Shown: one piece after another, positions 8,338 through 17,505 of the stretch
How positions within the stretch are numbered: position 1 is the stretch's first letter
How the letters are laid out: every line of letters begins with the position of its first letter
DNA from: Rhodococcus rhodochrous
Lineage (GTDB): Bacteria > Actinomycetota > Actinomycetes > Mycobacteriales > Mycobacteriaceae
Assembly (NCBI RefSeq): GCF_900187265.1
Contig: NZ_LT906450.1
Coordinates: forward strand, 5,075,444 to 5,139,443
Length of the DNA: 64,000 nt
Direction of reading: 5' to 3'
The notes under the pieces: generated by a model
Databases searched by the model: none
The model's input: only the letters and a program-made list of their open reading frames with translations
Told to the model about the DNA's origin: nothing
Program-made: the position numbers and the translations under genes

Positions 8338-9993
8338 TCAGGAGATTGTCAGACGCGATCGCAGATCGGTCTTGAGGATCTTGCCCGCGGCGGAGGTCGG
8401 CAGTGCATCGACCACCACCACGTCGCGGATCTTCTTGTACGGCAGGACCCGTTCGGCGACGTACGCCTTCAGCTCCTCCGCGTCGGGCTCCTCGCCGGCG
8501 ACGGGGACGACGAAGGCGACCGGCTCCTGACCGATCGCGCCCGCCTCCCGGCCGACGACCGCCGCGGTGGACACCTTCGGATGGGTCACCAGGATCTCCT
8601 CGAGCTCACGCGGATACACGTTGTAGCCCTTGTAGATCAACATGTCCTTCGCCCGGTCGGCGATGTACACGAATCCGTCGGCATCGCGGTAGGCGATGTC
8701 GCCGGTGGCGAGCCAGCCGTCGACGTACTGCTCGGCAGTGATCTCGGGGTGTCCGAGATATCCGTCGGTGACCTGCGGTCCGCGGATCCACAGTTCGCCG
8801 CGCTCCCCGTCGGGGAGGACGACGCCCGGATCGAGCTGCGACCGGATCTCGAGTTCGGTGTCGAAGACCGGAAGGCCGACGCTGCCGAGGCGGTACTCCG
8901 AGTCGACGACGAGCGGCATGGCCGTGACGACACAGGTGCCCTCGGTGAGCCCGTAGCCCTCCGCGATGCGCGCGTTGGGGAAGGCGCGCTCGAGGTTCTC
9001 GAGGGTCACATGGTCGATCGGTGCGGCACCGGACGAGACGACCCGCACAGTGGACAGGTCGCGGGTCTCGACGTCGGGATGCGTGGCGAGAGCATGCCAC
9101 ATCGCCGGGCTGCCGGTGATGTAGCTGGCCTCGTACCGCTCGATCAGTTCGAGCATGCGAGCCGGATCGAAGCGACCCGCGAGGACCTGGGTCAGGCCGC
9201 ACGCGAGCAGGAACGACGTGTTGATCAGCGCGTGCGCGTGGAACAGCGGCGACACCACGATCGTCGAACCCTGGCCCGGGACCGCACCGGCGATCTTCAG
9301 GTCGTCGATCGGCTCGAGCGAGATCCGCCCGTCGACGTCGGCGACCAGCTGGTGCCCCGCGCGCCACGCGCACATCTGCGTGACGTTGCCGACGACGTTG
9401 CGGTGCAGTACCCGGACGCCCTTCGAAATGCCGGTCGTGCCACCGGTGTACGCGATGTGCGCGACGTCGTCCGGGCCGGTGACGACCGGTTCGAAGGTCT
9501 GCGGACGCCCTTCGAGCGCATCACCGAAGTGCACGGCGCCCGGTGCGGTGACCGCCTCGTCGGAGACGACCGCGATCAACCGGACGCTCGTTCCGTCCGC
9601 GGCCCGGAACAGCGTCTCGGACTGCGCGGAACCGGTGACCGCCGCGGCCGCGGAGGTCTCCTCGATCTGCCGGCGCAGACCCGGTTCGGGCTGCAGCGGA
9701 TTCACGAGCGTGACCGCCGCTCCGACGCGGAGCGCACCGTAGTAGGCGATGTGGAACTCGACGCAGTTACCGAGGTGCAGGAGCACTACGTCGCGGGCCC
9801 GCACCCCGGCCTCGTGCAGCACGCCGGCGAACTGCGCCGAACGTGCGTCGAGGTCGTTGTAGGTGAGCACCCGGTCGTCGTCGATCACCGCCGGCCGGTC
9901 GCCGTAGACGGCGGCGAGGCTCGGTGCCCACACCGCCATCGTCGTCGCCGGGTACGACAGCCTGCGCTGTGCGAGGTCGGAAGCCGAGGTCAT
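8338..9993 (-). CDS. Acyl-CoA ligase (AMP-forming)
   Basis: The protein has about 551 residues and belongs to the class I adenylate-forming family. Visible motifs are the phosphate loop YTGGTTGISKG, the A5 motif GYGLTEGT, the hinge ATGDIAYRDADGF, DRAKDMLIYKGYNVYP, and the C-terminal catalytic Lys in GKILKTDLR. It activates a carboxylic acid to its CoA thioester. I chose ATG 9993; a TTG at 10011 overlapping the upstream SDR stop is possible and would couple the two genes. It is the last gene of the MFS-thiolase-SDR-ligase operon and probably activates the imported acid. The substrate is not determined. Confidence 0.9.
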   Translation of the reverse strand: MTSASDLAQRRLSYPATTMAVWAPSLAAVYGDRPAVIDDDRVLTYNDLDARSAQFAGVLHEAGVRARDVVLLHLGNCVEFHIAYYGALRVGAAVTLVNPLQPEPGLRRQIEETSAAAAVTGSAQSETLFRAADGTSVRLIAVVSDEAVTAPGAVHFGDALEGRPQTFEPVVTGPDDVAHIAYTGGTTGISKGVRVLHRNVVGNVTQMCAWRAGHQLVADVDGRISLEPIDDLKIAGAVPGQGSTIVVSPLFHAHALINTSFLLACGLTQVLAGRFDPARMLELIERYEASYITGSPAMWHALATHPDVETRDLSTVRVVSSGAAPIDHVTLENLERAFPNARIAEGYGLTEGTCVVTAMPLVVDSEYRLGSVGLPVFDTELEIRSQLDPGVVLPDGERGELWIRGPQVTDGYLGHPEITAEQYVDGWLATGDIAYRDADGFVYIADRAKDMLIYKGYNVYPRELEEILVTHPKVSTAAVVGREAGAIGQEPVAFVVPVAGEEPDAEELKAYVAERVLPYKKIRDVVVVDALPTSAAGKILKTDLRSRLTIS

Positions 9994-10007
9994 GGTCGAC
10001 GCCCGGC

Positions 10008-10772
10008 TCAACGCGGTGCCATACGGATGGCACCGTCGAGACGGATCGTCTCACCGTTGATGTAGCCGTTCTCGAGGATGTTCGTGGCCAGCTGACCGAA
10101 CTCGTCGGGGCGGCCGAGGCGCGACGGGTTGGGCACGGTCGCCTCGAGCGACTTGCGGACGTCCTCGCGCAGGCGGGCGAGCAGCGGGGTGTCCATGATG
10201 CCGGGGGCAATGGTGTTGACGCGGATGCCCTTGCTGGCGAGGTCGCGTGCGGCGACGATCGTCATTCCGACGATGCCGGCCTTGGACGCCGAGTAGTTGA
10301 TCTGGCCGATCTGGCCCTCGAAGGCCGCGACGGAGGCCGTCATGACCACGGCGCCACGCTCGTCCTCGATGAGATCGAGTTCGGCCATGCGCTCGGCACC
10401 GAGGCGCAGCGCGTTGAACGAGCCGATGAGGTTGAGACGGATCACGAACTCGAAGTCCTCGAGCGAACCGGCCTTGCCCTCCTTGTCGAGGACACGCATC
10501 TTGCGTCCGGCGCCGGCGCAGTGCACGACACCGCGCAGGCCGCCGCGCTCGTGCGCGACGTCGAGAGCCGCCGCGAACTGCTCCGCATCGGTCACGTCGC
10601 CGGGAGCGAAGACAGCACCGTCGCCGAGATCCTTCGCGATCTCCTCACCGTTCGAGTTGGGCAGGTCGATGAGGGTGACGTTGCCGCCGGCCGCCAGGAC
10701 GCGACGTGCCGTGGCGAGACCGAGACCGGACGCGCCACCGGTGACGGCGACGGACAGACCCTTGAGTTCCAT
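10008..10772 (-). CDS. SDR oxidoreductase, 3-hydroxyacyl-CoA dehydrogenase type 2-like
   Basis: The 254-residue SDR has a cofactor motif TGGASGLG and catalytic YSASK. It also has the long insert after the fifth strand (HCAGAGRKMRVLDKEG) and the PNPSRLGRPDEF segment near the C-terminus, typical of the type II 3-hydroxyacyl-CoA dehydrogenases related to HSD17B10. It should oxidise 3-hydroxyacyl-CoA with NAD+. It sits between the thiolase and ligase of one operon, consistent with beta-oxidation of a specific acid. Short gaps on both sides support co-transcription. Confidence 0.9.
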   Translation of the reverse strand: MELKGLSVAVTGGASGLGLATARRVLAAGGNVTLIDLPNSNGEEIAKDLGDGAVFAPGDVTDAEQFAAALDVAHERGGLRGVVHCAGAGRKMRVLDKEGKAGSLEDFEFVIRLNLIGSFNALRLGAERMAELDLIEDERGAVVMTASVAAFEGQIGQINYSASKAGIVGMTIVAARDLASKGIRVNTIAPGIMDTPLLARLREDVRKSLEATVPNPSRLGRPDEFGQLATNILENGYINGETIRLDGAIRMAPR

Positions 10773-10842
10773 AGTGTTTCCTTCGAATTCGTAGCAGTTC
10801 GAGTAATGAAGTGGGATCAGTGGATCTTGGAGAGCCTTCGGC

Positions 10843-11973
10843 TCAGAGAAGTTCGAGGATGGTGGCGTTGGCCATGCCGCCGGCCTCGCACATCGACTGC
10901 AGACCGTAGCGGATGCCGTTGTCGCGCATGTGGTGCACGAGGCGGGTCATGAGAATCGCGCCGGAGCCGCCGAGGGGGTGGCCGACACCGATCGCGCCGC
11001 CGAGCGGGTTGAGACGGTCGGGCTTCGCGCCGGTCTCGACCTGCCATGCGAGCGGCACCGGCGCGAAGGCCTCGTTGATCTCGAAGGCGCCGATGTCGTC
11101 GATGGACAGACCGGAACGCTTCAGGGCCTTCTCGGTGGCGGGGATCGGGCCGGTGAGCATGATGACCGGGTCGGCGGCGGCGACGACTGCGGTGTGGATG
11201 CGCGCGAGCGGGGTCCAGCCCTGTGCCGCAGCGTATTCGCTGGTGGTGATGAGCAGGGCGCCGGCACCGTCGGAGATCTGCGAGGAGTTGCCGGCGTGGA
11301 TCACGCCGTCCTCCTTGAAGACGGTCTTGAGCTTGGCGAGCGATTCGACGGTGCCGCCGCGGCGGATGCCCTCGTCGGTGGCGAAGTCGCCGACCGGGGC
11401 GATCTGACCGGTGAACGCGCCCGCGTCGGTGGCGGCCGCGGACAGTTCGTGCGAGCGCAACGAGAATTCGTCGAGCTGCGTGCGGGAGAAGCCCCACTTC
11501 TCGGCGATCATCTCGGCGCCGATGCCCTGGCTGAAGCCTCCGACCTCGAAGCGGTCGAGCACGTTCTGTGGGAAGTGCTGACCGTCCTTGCTGGAGCTGC
11601 CCATCGGCACGCGGCTCATGGACTCGACACCACCGGCGATCACGACGTCGTTCTGACCGGAGATGACGGTCGCGGCAGCGAAGGACACGGCCTGCTGGCT
11701 CGATCCGCACGCCCGGTTGATGGTGGTGGCGGGCACGGTGACCGGCCATCCGGCCGCGAACACGGCGCTGCGCGAGACGATTCCGGCCTGGTCGCCGACC
11801 TGGCTCACGCAACCCCACTGGACGTCGTCGATCGTGGCGGGATCGAGGCCGGTCCGCTCGGCCAGTACGGTCAGCACGTGTGCGGACAGGTTGACGGGAT
11901 GGATCTCGGACAGTGCACCACCGCGACGTCCGATGGGGGAACGGACGGCGTCGACGATCACGGCATCGCGCAT
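10843..11973 (-). CDS. Thiolase (acetyl-CoA acetyltransferase family)
   Basis: The 376-residue thiolase has nucleophilic Cys89 in NRACGSSQQ, a C-terminal GVGHPLGGSG histidine loop and CEAGGMANA in place of the more usual CIGGGQG loop, keeping the catalytic Cys. The ATG at 11973 is preferred over an upstream in-frame GTG-type start at 12072: AAAGGA lies about 8 bases before it and homology starts at MRDAVIVDAVRSPIG. It is the second gene of the MFS-thiolase-SDR-ligase operon and should release acetyl-CoA or propionyl-CoA. It is clearly distinct from the thiolase at 4869-6080. Confidence 0.93.
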   Translation of the reverse strand: MRDAVIVDAVRSPIGRRGGALSEIHPVNLSAHVLTVLAERTGLDPATIDDVQWGCVSQVGDQAGIVSRSAVFAAGWPVTVPATTINRACGSSQQAVSFAAATVISGQNDVVIAGGVESMSRVPMGSSSKDGQHFPQNVLDRFEVGGFSQGIGAEMIAEKWGFSRTQLDEFSLRSHELSAAATDAGAFTGQIAPVGDFATDEGIRRGGTVESLAKLKTVFKEDGVIHAGNSSQISDGAGALLITTSEYAAAQGWTPLARIHTAVVAAADPVIMLTGPIPATEKALKRSGLSIDDIGAFEINEAFAPVPLAWQVETGAKPDRLNPLGGAIGVGHPLGGSGAILMTRLVHHMRDNGIRYGLQSMCEAGGMANATILELL

Positions 11974-12139
11974 GCGAATCGGTCCTTTGCTGTTGCGGGA
12001 CACGGTTGCCGGGCAACCGTGGTGGGAAACGACGACCGGCCGGGTGGTGGTCCTCACATTCGAGGAGACCATGCACCCGGCCGGTAGGGGAAAGTCTTTC
12101 GGCGGAAGCGTCCGTTAGGCGGAAGCTATGCCGAACTGG

Positions 12140-13486
12140 TCAGGCCGCAGCCCGGATGATCTTGCGGTCGCGTTCCGGGTTCGCCAGGAACAGGACCAGG
12201 ATCGCGGCGAGCGCACCGAGTGCGCCGATGACCTGGAAGGCCGTTGCGTAGCCCTCCGCCGCAGTGGCGGCGTTGTCGACGAGGACACCCGTGCCGTAGG
12301 GGGCGACGAGGCCGCCGACGGCCATCAGGGCGAGGAAGACACCCATCGTGCCGGCGGTCTGCTGCGGCGGGCACAGCTCGGAGATCGCGGCGTTGATCAG
12401 CGGGAACGCGATGGCACCGAAGCCGTAGCCGATGGAGACGACCGCGACGGCGAGGGCCGGCGTACCGATGGACGGGAGGAAGACCAGGATGGCACCGCAG
12501 ATGAGCACGCCGACGGCGGGCACGATGATGCGGACGACCCGCGAACGGTAACCCTTGGCGCTGAGACGGTCGGTGACCGTACCCGAGCTGATCATGAGGA
12601 ACAGGCCGATGATGGACGGCAGGGCGAACATCGAGCCGGCCTGCAGGGCGCTGTAGCCGAGGCCGACCTCGAAGTAGGACGGCAGCCAGGTCAGGACGAC
12701 GGTGGTGAGCGCGTAGACGACCATGATCAGGATCGCGCAGCTGACGAACGTGCGGGTGAGGAAGATCTTGCGCCACGGCACGGACGGCTCGGTCTGCGCG
12801 GCGGAAGCGGAGGTTTCGGCGCCCTTGACCGCCTTGGTCGTGTAGGGGCCTTCCTTCCAGCCGAGGAGCCAGAAGCCCATCCAGACCGCACCGAGGATCG
12901 ACAGCGAGATCAGCGCGGCACGCCAGCCCCACTCGACGGTGATGAAGGTCAGGACGGGAGCGAGGGCGATCTTGGCGACCGAGGCGGAACCGGCCAGGAA
13001 TGCGCCGGGCAGACCGCGCTTGGCCGGCGGGTGCCACGAGTACGCGGCGGTGTGCATGAGAGCCGAGCTCGGTCCTTCGGCGAGACCGAGCAGCATGCGA
13101 GTGACCACCAGCATCGTGAAACTCGCGCTGACGACCAGCGGCAGCATCACCACCGACCAGATCAGGCCGAGAGCCAGCAGGGCCCAGCGGAGGGTCAAGT
13201 ACTTGTTCAGCGGCCCGGCGAAGAATCCGCCGACGGTGAATGTGACGAAGAACAGCGAACCGACCAGGCCGATCTGGGAGGAGCTCATGCCGAGCTCACG
13301 CGCCAGAGGCTGGGCGATGATGCCGAGGACGGCCTTGTCGGCGTAGTTGACGACGTAGAGGAAGATGACCAGACCGGTCATGCTCCACGCGCGGCCGGGG
13401 GTCACGAGAGGTGTCGAGCCGGTCGCCGGCCCGCCGGGTCCGCCGGCGGTTGCCGGCTTGTCGTGCGCGATTTCGCCTGTGGTCAC
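12140..13486 (-). CDS. MFS transporter, anion:cation symporter-like
   Basis: The 448-residue protein begins with a ~30-residue cytosolic tail and has about 12 hydrophobic segments, with a charged central loop (KEGPYTTKAVKGAETSA) between TM6 and TM7. TM1 reads FLYVVNYADKAVLG, close to the D-hexuronate/phthalate-type ACS family. The start is GTG, with AAGGGA six bases upstream. As first gene of the operon leading to thiolase, SDR and acyl-CoA ligase, it most likely imports the organic acid that the ligase activates. The substrate is unassigned. Confidence 0.88.
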   Translation of the reverse strand: MTTGEIAHDKPATAGGPGGPATGSTPLVTPGRAWSMTGLVIFLYVVNYADKAVLGIIAQPLARELGMSSSQIGLVGSLFFVTFTVGGFFAGPLNKYLTLRWALLALGLIWSVVMLPLVVSASFTMLVVTRMLLGLAEGPSSALMHTAAYSWHPPAKRGLPGAFLAGSASVAKIALAPVLTFITVEWGWRAALISLSILGAVWMGFWLLGWKEGPYTTKAVKGAETSASAAQTEPSVPWRKIFLTRTFVSCAILIMVVYALTTVVLTWLPSYFEVGLGYSALQAGSMFALPSIIGLFLMISSGTVTDRLSAKGYRSRVVRIIVPAVGVLICGAILVFLPSIGTPALAVAVVSIGYGFGAIAFPLINAAISELCPPQQTAGTMGVFLALMAVGGLVAPYGTGVLVDNAATAAEGYATAFQVIGALGALAAILVLFLANPERDRKIIRAAA

Positions 13487-13787
13487 TGGGAGTCCCTTCA
13501 GAACTCGAGCGGGATGGCCGACTTACGAACAATCTGCATGTCGTTGTCGGAAGAACGTCACGCCTGGCGTCTGCATGCATTGAACGTGAGCCATGTCACC
13601 TGACGCAAAGAGCGGAAGGCGAACGAATCGATCACTGAAACCTATGACCCATCACAAGGCAGATTGAGGCCTCATCGAGTATTGGTCTGCGCTAACCGAG
13701 CGATAGCCGATCGGTGCTGTTCCCGGCGGCAAAACCTGGGCATGCTGACTGTGCCCGAAACAATCTGCGACGACGAGCGAGCCCAGC
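13487..13787. promoter_or_regulatory. Divergent promoter region of two catabolic operons
   Basis: These 301 bases separate the minus-strand MFS operon and the plus-strand CoA-transferase operon and must hold promoters for both. A perfect 10-base palindrome TGAGGCCTCA lies at 13665-13674. AT-richer patches occur at 13620-13660. I could not assign -35/-10 pairs with confidence, and see no convincing small gene. Confidence 0.5.
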
Positions 13788-15032
13788 ATGAACTCCACCG
13801 CTTCCACCGACGAGCTGCCCTCGTCCACTGCGCCCCTCGCGGGAGTGCGCGTGGTCGAGGTGTCCAGCTTCGTGGCCGCACCCCTGTGCGGCATGACCCT
13901 GGCCGCGCTCGGCGCCGACGTGATCCGGGTCGACCCGATCGGCGGCGCTGCCGATTACCGCCGCTGGCCGGTCACCGACGACAACGAGTCGATCTACTGG
14001 GCCGGCCTGAACAAGGGCAAGCGGTCGTTCGCGGCGGACTTCCGTAACCCGGACGCGCAGAACCTGATCCGCGACCTGATCATCGACGCAGGAGTGCTGG
14101 TCACCAACGCCGCCGGTCGTTCGTGGCTCGACTACGACGAGCTCGCCGCGATCCGCCCCGACCTGATCCACGTGCAGGTCCTCGGCCGCGCCGACGGCAC
14201 CGGTGCTGTCGACTACACCGTCAACGCCGCCGCCGGCTTCCCACAGGTCACCGGCGCCGAGAACGTCTCGACCCCGGTCAACCACGTGCTGCCCGCCTGG
14301 GACGTCTCGTGCGGTCTGTACGCAGCCCTGTCGGTCGCCTCGGCCGTCTACCGCCGCGAGATCACCGGCGCCGGAACGAAGGTCGTTCTTCCCCTCGAGG
14401 ACGTCGCGTTCGCGACCGTCGGCAATCTCGGCTACATCGCCGAGGCCCAGCTCGGCCGTCCCGTCCGGGAGAAGGTCGGCAACTCCGTCTACGGCACCTA
14501 CGGCGCCGACTTCGCCACCAGCGACGGCGCACGCTTCATGATCGTCGCGCTCACGCCCCGGCACTTCCGCGACCTCACCGGACTCACGGGCACCGCCGAC
14601 GCCGTGGCTGCCCTCGAATCCGCACTGGGCGTGGACTTCCGCGACGAAGGCACCCGATTCGAACACCGCCACGTGCTCAACAGCCTGTTCGGCGCCTGGT
14701 TCTCCCGCCACACCGCCGACGAGGTCGAGAAGGCCTTGGCCGGCACCTCGATCCTGCACGAGCGCTATCGCACCTTCGCCGAGCTCGCCACCGACCCGCG
14801 CGTGACCGACAACCCGATGTTCCACAAGCTCGATCAGCCGCGCATCGGCAGCTACCACGCCCCGAGCACCCCGATGTCCTTCGACGGCCGGTACCCCGAG
14901 GTCCGCCCCGCGCCGGCCAACGGCGACGACACCGCCGAGGTGCTCACCGAACATCTCGGGCTGACCGACGACGAGATCGACGCCCTCGCAGCTTCCGGCA
15001 CCATCCGCATCTCCCAGAAAGAGCACGCATGA
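13788..15032 (+). CDS. CaiB/BaiF family III CoA-transferase, 2-methylfumaryl-CoA isomerase-like
   Basis: The 414-residue protein is a class III CoA-transferase: LAGVRVVEVSSFVAAPLCGMTLA opens the Rossmann part, and the expected catalytic Asp is residue 172 in PAWD. From memory, the stretches DYRRWPVTDD, YWAGLNKGKRS, VDYTVNAA and NHVLPAWD resemble 2-methylfumaryl-CoA (mesaconyl-CoA C1-C4) isomerase of the Chloroflexus 3-hydroxypropionate cycle more than formyl-CoA or carnitine CoA-transferases. That assignment is inference. Its stop overlaps the start of the next acyl-CoA dehydrogenase (ATGA), so it likely supplies that enzyme's CoA-ester. A pathway with branched C5 diacids or a related acid is possible. 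Confidence 0.85.
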   Translation: MNSTASTDELPSSTAPLAGVRVVEVSSFVAAPLCGMTLAALGADVIRVDPIGGAADYRRWPVTDDNESIYWAGLNKGKRSFAADFRNPDAQNLIRDLIIDAGVLVTNAAGRSWLDYDELAAIRPDLIHVQVLGRADGTGAVDYTVNAAAGFPQVTGAENVSTPVNHVLPAWDVSCGLYAALSVASAVYRREITGAGTKVVLPLEDVAFATVGNLGYIAEAQLGRPVREKVGNSVYGTYGADFATSDGARFMIVALTPRHFRDLTGLTGTADAVAALESALGVDFRDEGTRFEHRHVLNSLFGAWFSRHTADEVEKALAGTSILHERYRTFAELATDPRVTDNPMFHKLDQPRIGSYHAPSTPMSFDGRYPEVRPAPANGDDTAEVLTEHLGLTDDEIDALAASGTIRISQKEHA

Positions 15033-16222
15033 CCCGCCTCGCCCAGACCCTCGGTCTGACGGAATTCCAGTCCGAGATCCTCGACACGGTCCGCACCTTC
15101 GTCGACCGCGAGATCATCCCGAACGCTCAGGAACTCGAGCACTCGGACACCTACCCGCAGGCCATCGTCGACCAGATGCGCGAGATGGGCCTGTTCGGGC
15201 TGATGATCCCCGAGGAGTACGGCGGACTCGGCGAGTCGCTGCTGACCTACGCGCTGTGCGTCGAGGAACTCGCCCGCGGCTGGATGAGCGTCTCCGGCGT
15301 CATCAACACCCACTTCATCGTCGCGTACATGATCCGCCAGCACGGCACCGAAGAGCAGAAGCAGTACTACCTGCCGCGCATGGCCACCGGTGAGGTTCGC
15401 GGCGCGTTCTCGATGTCCGAGCCCGAACTCGGCTCCGACGTCGCCGCCATCCGCACCAAGGCCAAGCGCGACGCCGACGGCAACTACGTCATCAACGGCC
15501 AGAAGATGTGGCTGACCAACGGCGGCAGCTCCACCCTCGTCGCCGCCCTGGTCAAGACCGAGGAAGGCTCCGACAAGCCCCACAAGAACCTGACCACCTT
15601 CCTGGTCGAGAAGCCCGCCGGCTTCGGTGAGGTCGTCCCGGGTGTCACCATCCCCGGAAAGATCGACAAGATGGGGTACAAGGGCATCGACACCACCGAA
15701 CTCGTCTTCGACAACTACAAGGCCTCGGCCGATTCGATCCTCGGTGGCGAGCCCGGCAAGGGCTTCTTCCAGATGATGGACGGTGTCGAGGTCGGCCGCG
15801 TCAACGTCTCGGCCCGCGCGTGCGGTGTCGCGATCCGCGCGTTCGAGCTCGCCGCCCGGTACGCCCAGCAGCGCACCACATTCGGCAAGCCCATCGCCCA
15901 GCACCAGGCGATCTCGTTCTCCCTCGCGGAGATGGCCACCAAGGTCGAGTCCGCCCACCTGATGATGGTCAACGCCGCGCGCCTGAAGGACTCCGGTGAA
16001 CGCAACGACGTCGCTGCCGGTATGGCCAAGTACCTCACCAGCGAGTACTGCTCCGAGGTCACCCAGGCCAGCTTCCGTATCCACGGCGGCTACGGCTACT
16101 CGAAGGAGTACGAGATCGAGCGCCTCATGCGTGAGGCTCCCTTCCTGCTCATCGGTGAGGGCACCAGCGAGATCCAGAAGACGATCATCAGCAAGGGTGT
16201 GCTGCGCAGCTACGCGCTGTAA
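15029..16222 (+). CDS. Acyl-CoA dehydrogenase
   Basis: The 397-residue acyl-CoA dehydrogenase has the FAD/substrate segment SMSEPELGSDVAA. The catalytic Glu is about residue 377 in IGEGTSEIQK. The motif resembles those of glutaryl-, butyryl- or short-branched-chain-type enzymes rather than the LCAD type. The ATG at 15029 overlaps the stop of the CoA-transferase gene by four bases (ATGA), indicating translational coupling; a longer frame reaching back across the transferase is spurious. Electrons go to ETF. The substrate probably is the CoA-ester formed by the transferase. Confidence 0.93.
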   Translation: MTRLAQTLGLTEFQSEILDTVRTFVDREIIPNAQELEHSDTYPQAIVDQMREMGLFGLMIPEEYGGLGESLLTYALCVEELARGWMSVSGVINTHFIVAYMIRQHGTEEQKQYYLPRMATGEVRGAFSMSEPELGSDVAAIRTKAKRDADGNYVINGQKMWLTNGGSSTLVAALVKTEEGSDKPHKNLTTFLVEKPAGFGEVVPGVTIPGKIDKMGYKGIDTTELVFDNYKASADSILGGEPGKGFFQMMDGVEVGRVNVSARACGVAIRAFELAARYAQQRTTFGKPIAQHQAISFSLAEMATKVESAHLMMVNAARLKDSGERNDVAAGMAKYLTSEYCSEVTQASFRIHGGYGYSKEYEIERLMREAPFLLIGEGTSEIQKTIISKGVLRSYAL

Positions 16223-16264
16223 CGTCCACCCCCACAATCACATCCATACCTGGAAGGACAACGC

Positions 16265-17422
16265 GTGAAGCGCACGCTGTACAACGAGGATCACGAGGCG
16301 TTCCGTCAGACCGTCCGCGACTTCATCGCGAAGGAGGTCGTGCCCGTCTACCCCGAGTGGGAAGAGGCCGGCCATCCTCCGCGCGAGTTCTACAACCGCA
16401 TGGGCGAACTCGGGCTCCTCGGCATCCAGGTTCCCGAGGAGTACGGCGGAGGCGGCGAGACGTCGCTGAAGTTCAACGTGATCCTCGCCGAGGAGGCGTC
16501 GGCGGCCGGTGTGTCGTTCGGTTCGTCGTCGGTGCACTCGAACCTGATCCTGCCGTACATCATGCAGAACGCCACCGAGGAGCAGAAGCAGCGCTGGCTC
16601 CCCGGATTCGCCTCGGGTGAGCTGATGTTCGCCATCGCGATGACCGAGCCGGGCACCGGTTCCGACCTCGCCAACATCGCGACCACCGCGAAGCTCTCGG
16701 AGGACGGCAGCCACTACGTCCTCAACGGCGCGAAGACGTTCATCACCGGCGGCGCTCTCGCCGACCGCATCCTCGTCGTGGCCCGCACCTCGCCGTACAA
16801 CCCCGAGGACCGCCGCGGTGGCCTGTCGATCCTGGTGGTGGACACCAAGAGCGAGGGCTTCGCCGTCGGGCGCAAGCTCCACAAGATCGGACTCAAGACC
16901 TCGGACACCGCCGAGCTGTCGTTCGACGACGTGAAGGTGCCGGTCGCCGATCTGCTCGGCAAGGAGGGCGAGGCGTTCTCGTACCTGACGCAGAACCTCG
17001 CGCAGGAGCGTCTCACCATCGCGTTCGGCGCTGCCGCCACCGCGGCCGCGGCGATCCAGCACGCCATCGCATACACCAAGGACCGCAAGGTCTTCGGCAA
17101 GCCGGTCGCGTCCTTCCAGAACACCAAGTTCGTGCTCGCCGAGTGCTCGACCGAACTGCAGGCCATGCAGATCATGGTCGACAACGCGATCGAGCTCAAC
17201 GACCGTGACGAACTGACGGTGCCCGACGCCGCCCGCGCGAAGCTGTTCGCGACGGAGGCCGCCGGCCGCATCATCGACAAGTGCCTGCAGCTGCACGGCG
17301 GCTACGGCTACATCACCGAGTACCCCATCGCCCGCCTCTACGCCGACACCCGCGTGACCCGCATCTACGGCGGCACCAACGAGGTCATGAAGACGATCAT
17401 CGCCAAGGATCTGGGGCTGTAG
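16265..17422 (+). CDS. Acyl-CoA dehydrogenase, LCAD-like active site
   Basis: The 385-residue acyl-CoA dehydrogenase reads IYGGTNEVMK at the position where most family members have the catalytic Glu (YEGT). Instead, Glu248 in AQERLTIA matches the base used by mammalian long-chain acyl-CoA dehydrogenase and isovaleryl-CoA dehydrogenase. It is therefore likely active with the alternative base. The start is GTG at 16265 with GAAGGA 8 bases upstream. It follows the second gene of the operon by 42 bases. Two dehydrogenases of different active-site type in one operon suggest two oxidation steps or two chain forms. Confidence 0.93.
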   Translation: MKRTLYNEDHEAFRQTVRDFIAKEVVPVYPEWEEAGHPPREFYNRMGELGLLGIQVPEEYGGGGETSLKFNVILAEEASAAGVSFGSSSVHSNLILPYIMQNATEEQKQRWLPGFASGELMFAIAMTEPGTGSDLANIATTAKLSEDGSHYVLNGAKTFITGGALADRILVVARTSPYNPEDRRGGLSILVVDTKSEGFAVGRKLHKIGLKTSDTAELSFDDVKVPVADLLGKEGEAFSYLTQNLAQERLTIAFGAAATAAAAIQHAIAYTKDRKVFGKPVASFQNTKFVLAECSTELQAMQIMVDNAIELNDRDELTVPDAARAKLFATEAAGRIIDKCLQLHGGYGYITEYPIARLYADTRVTRIYGGTNEVMKTIIAKDLGL

Positions 17423-17435
17423 GTCTTCTGTAGTT

Positions 17436-17480
17436 CTTCGGTGGAGTAGGCCCCGCTATCCGGGGTCTGCTCCACCGAAG
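17436..17480 (+). terminator. Terminator of the CoA-transferase/dehydrogenase operon
   Basis: An 11-bp perfect stem, CTTCGGTGGAG (17436-17446) with its complement (17470-17480), contains a second inner GCCCC/GGGGT pairing. It starts 14 bases after the dehydrogenase stop. Confidence 0.8.
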
Positions 17481-17505
17481 TCGTTTCCGACTATCGTTTC
17501 CCGCC

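Noticed and set aside
14123-16222. 699-residue fusion frame ending in an acyl-CoA dehydrogenase
   Set aside because: The first ~300 codons are an out-of-frame reading of the CoA-transferase; the dehydrogenase starts at ATG 15029.
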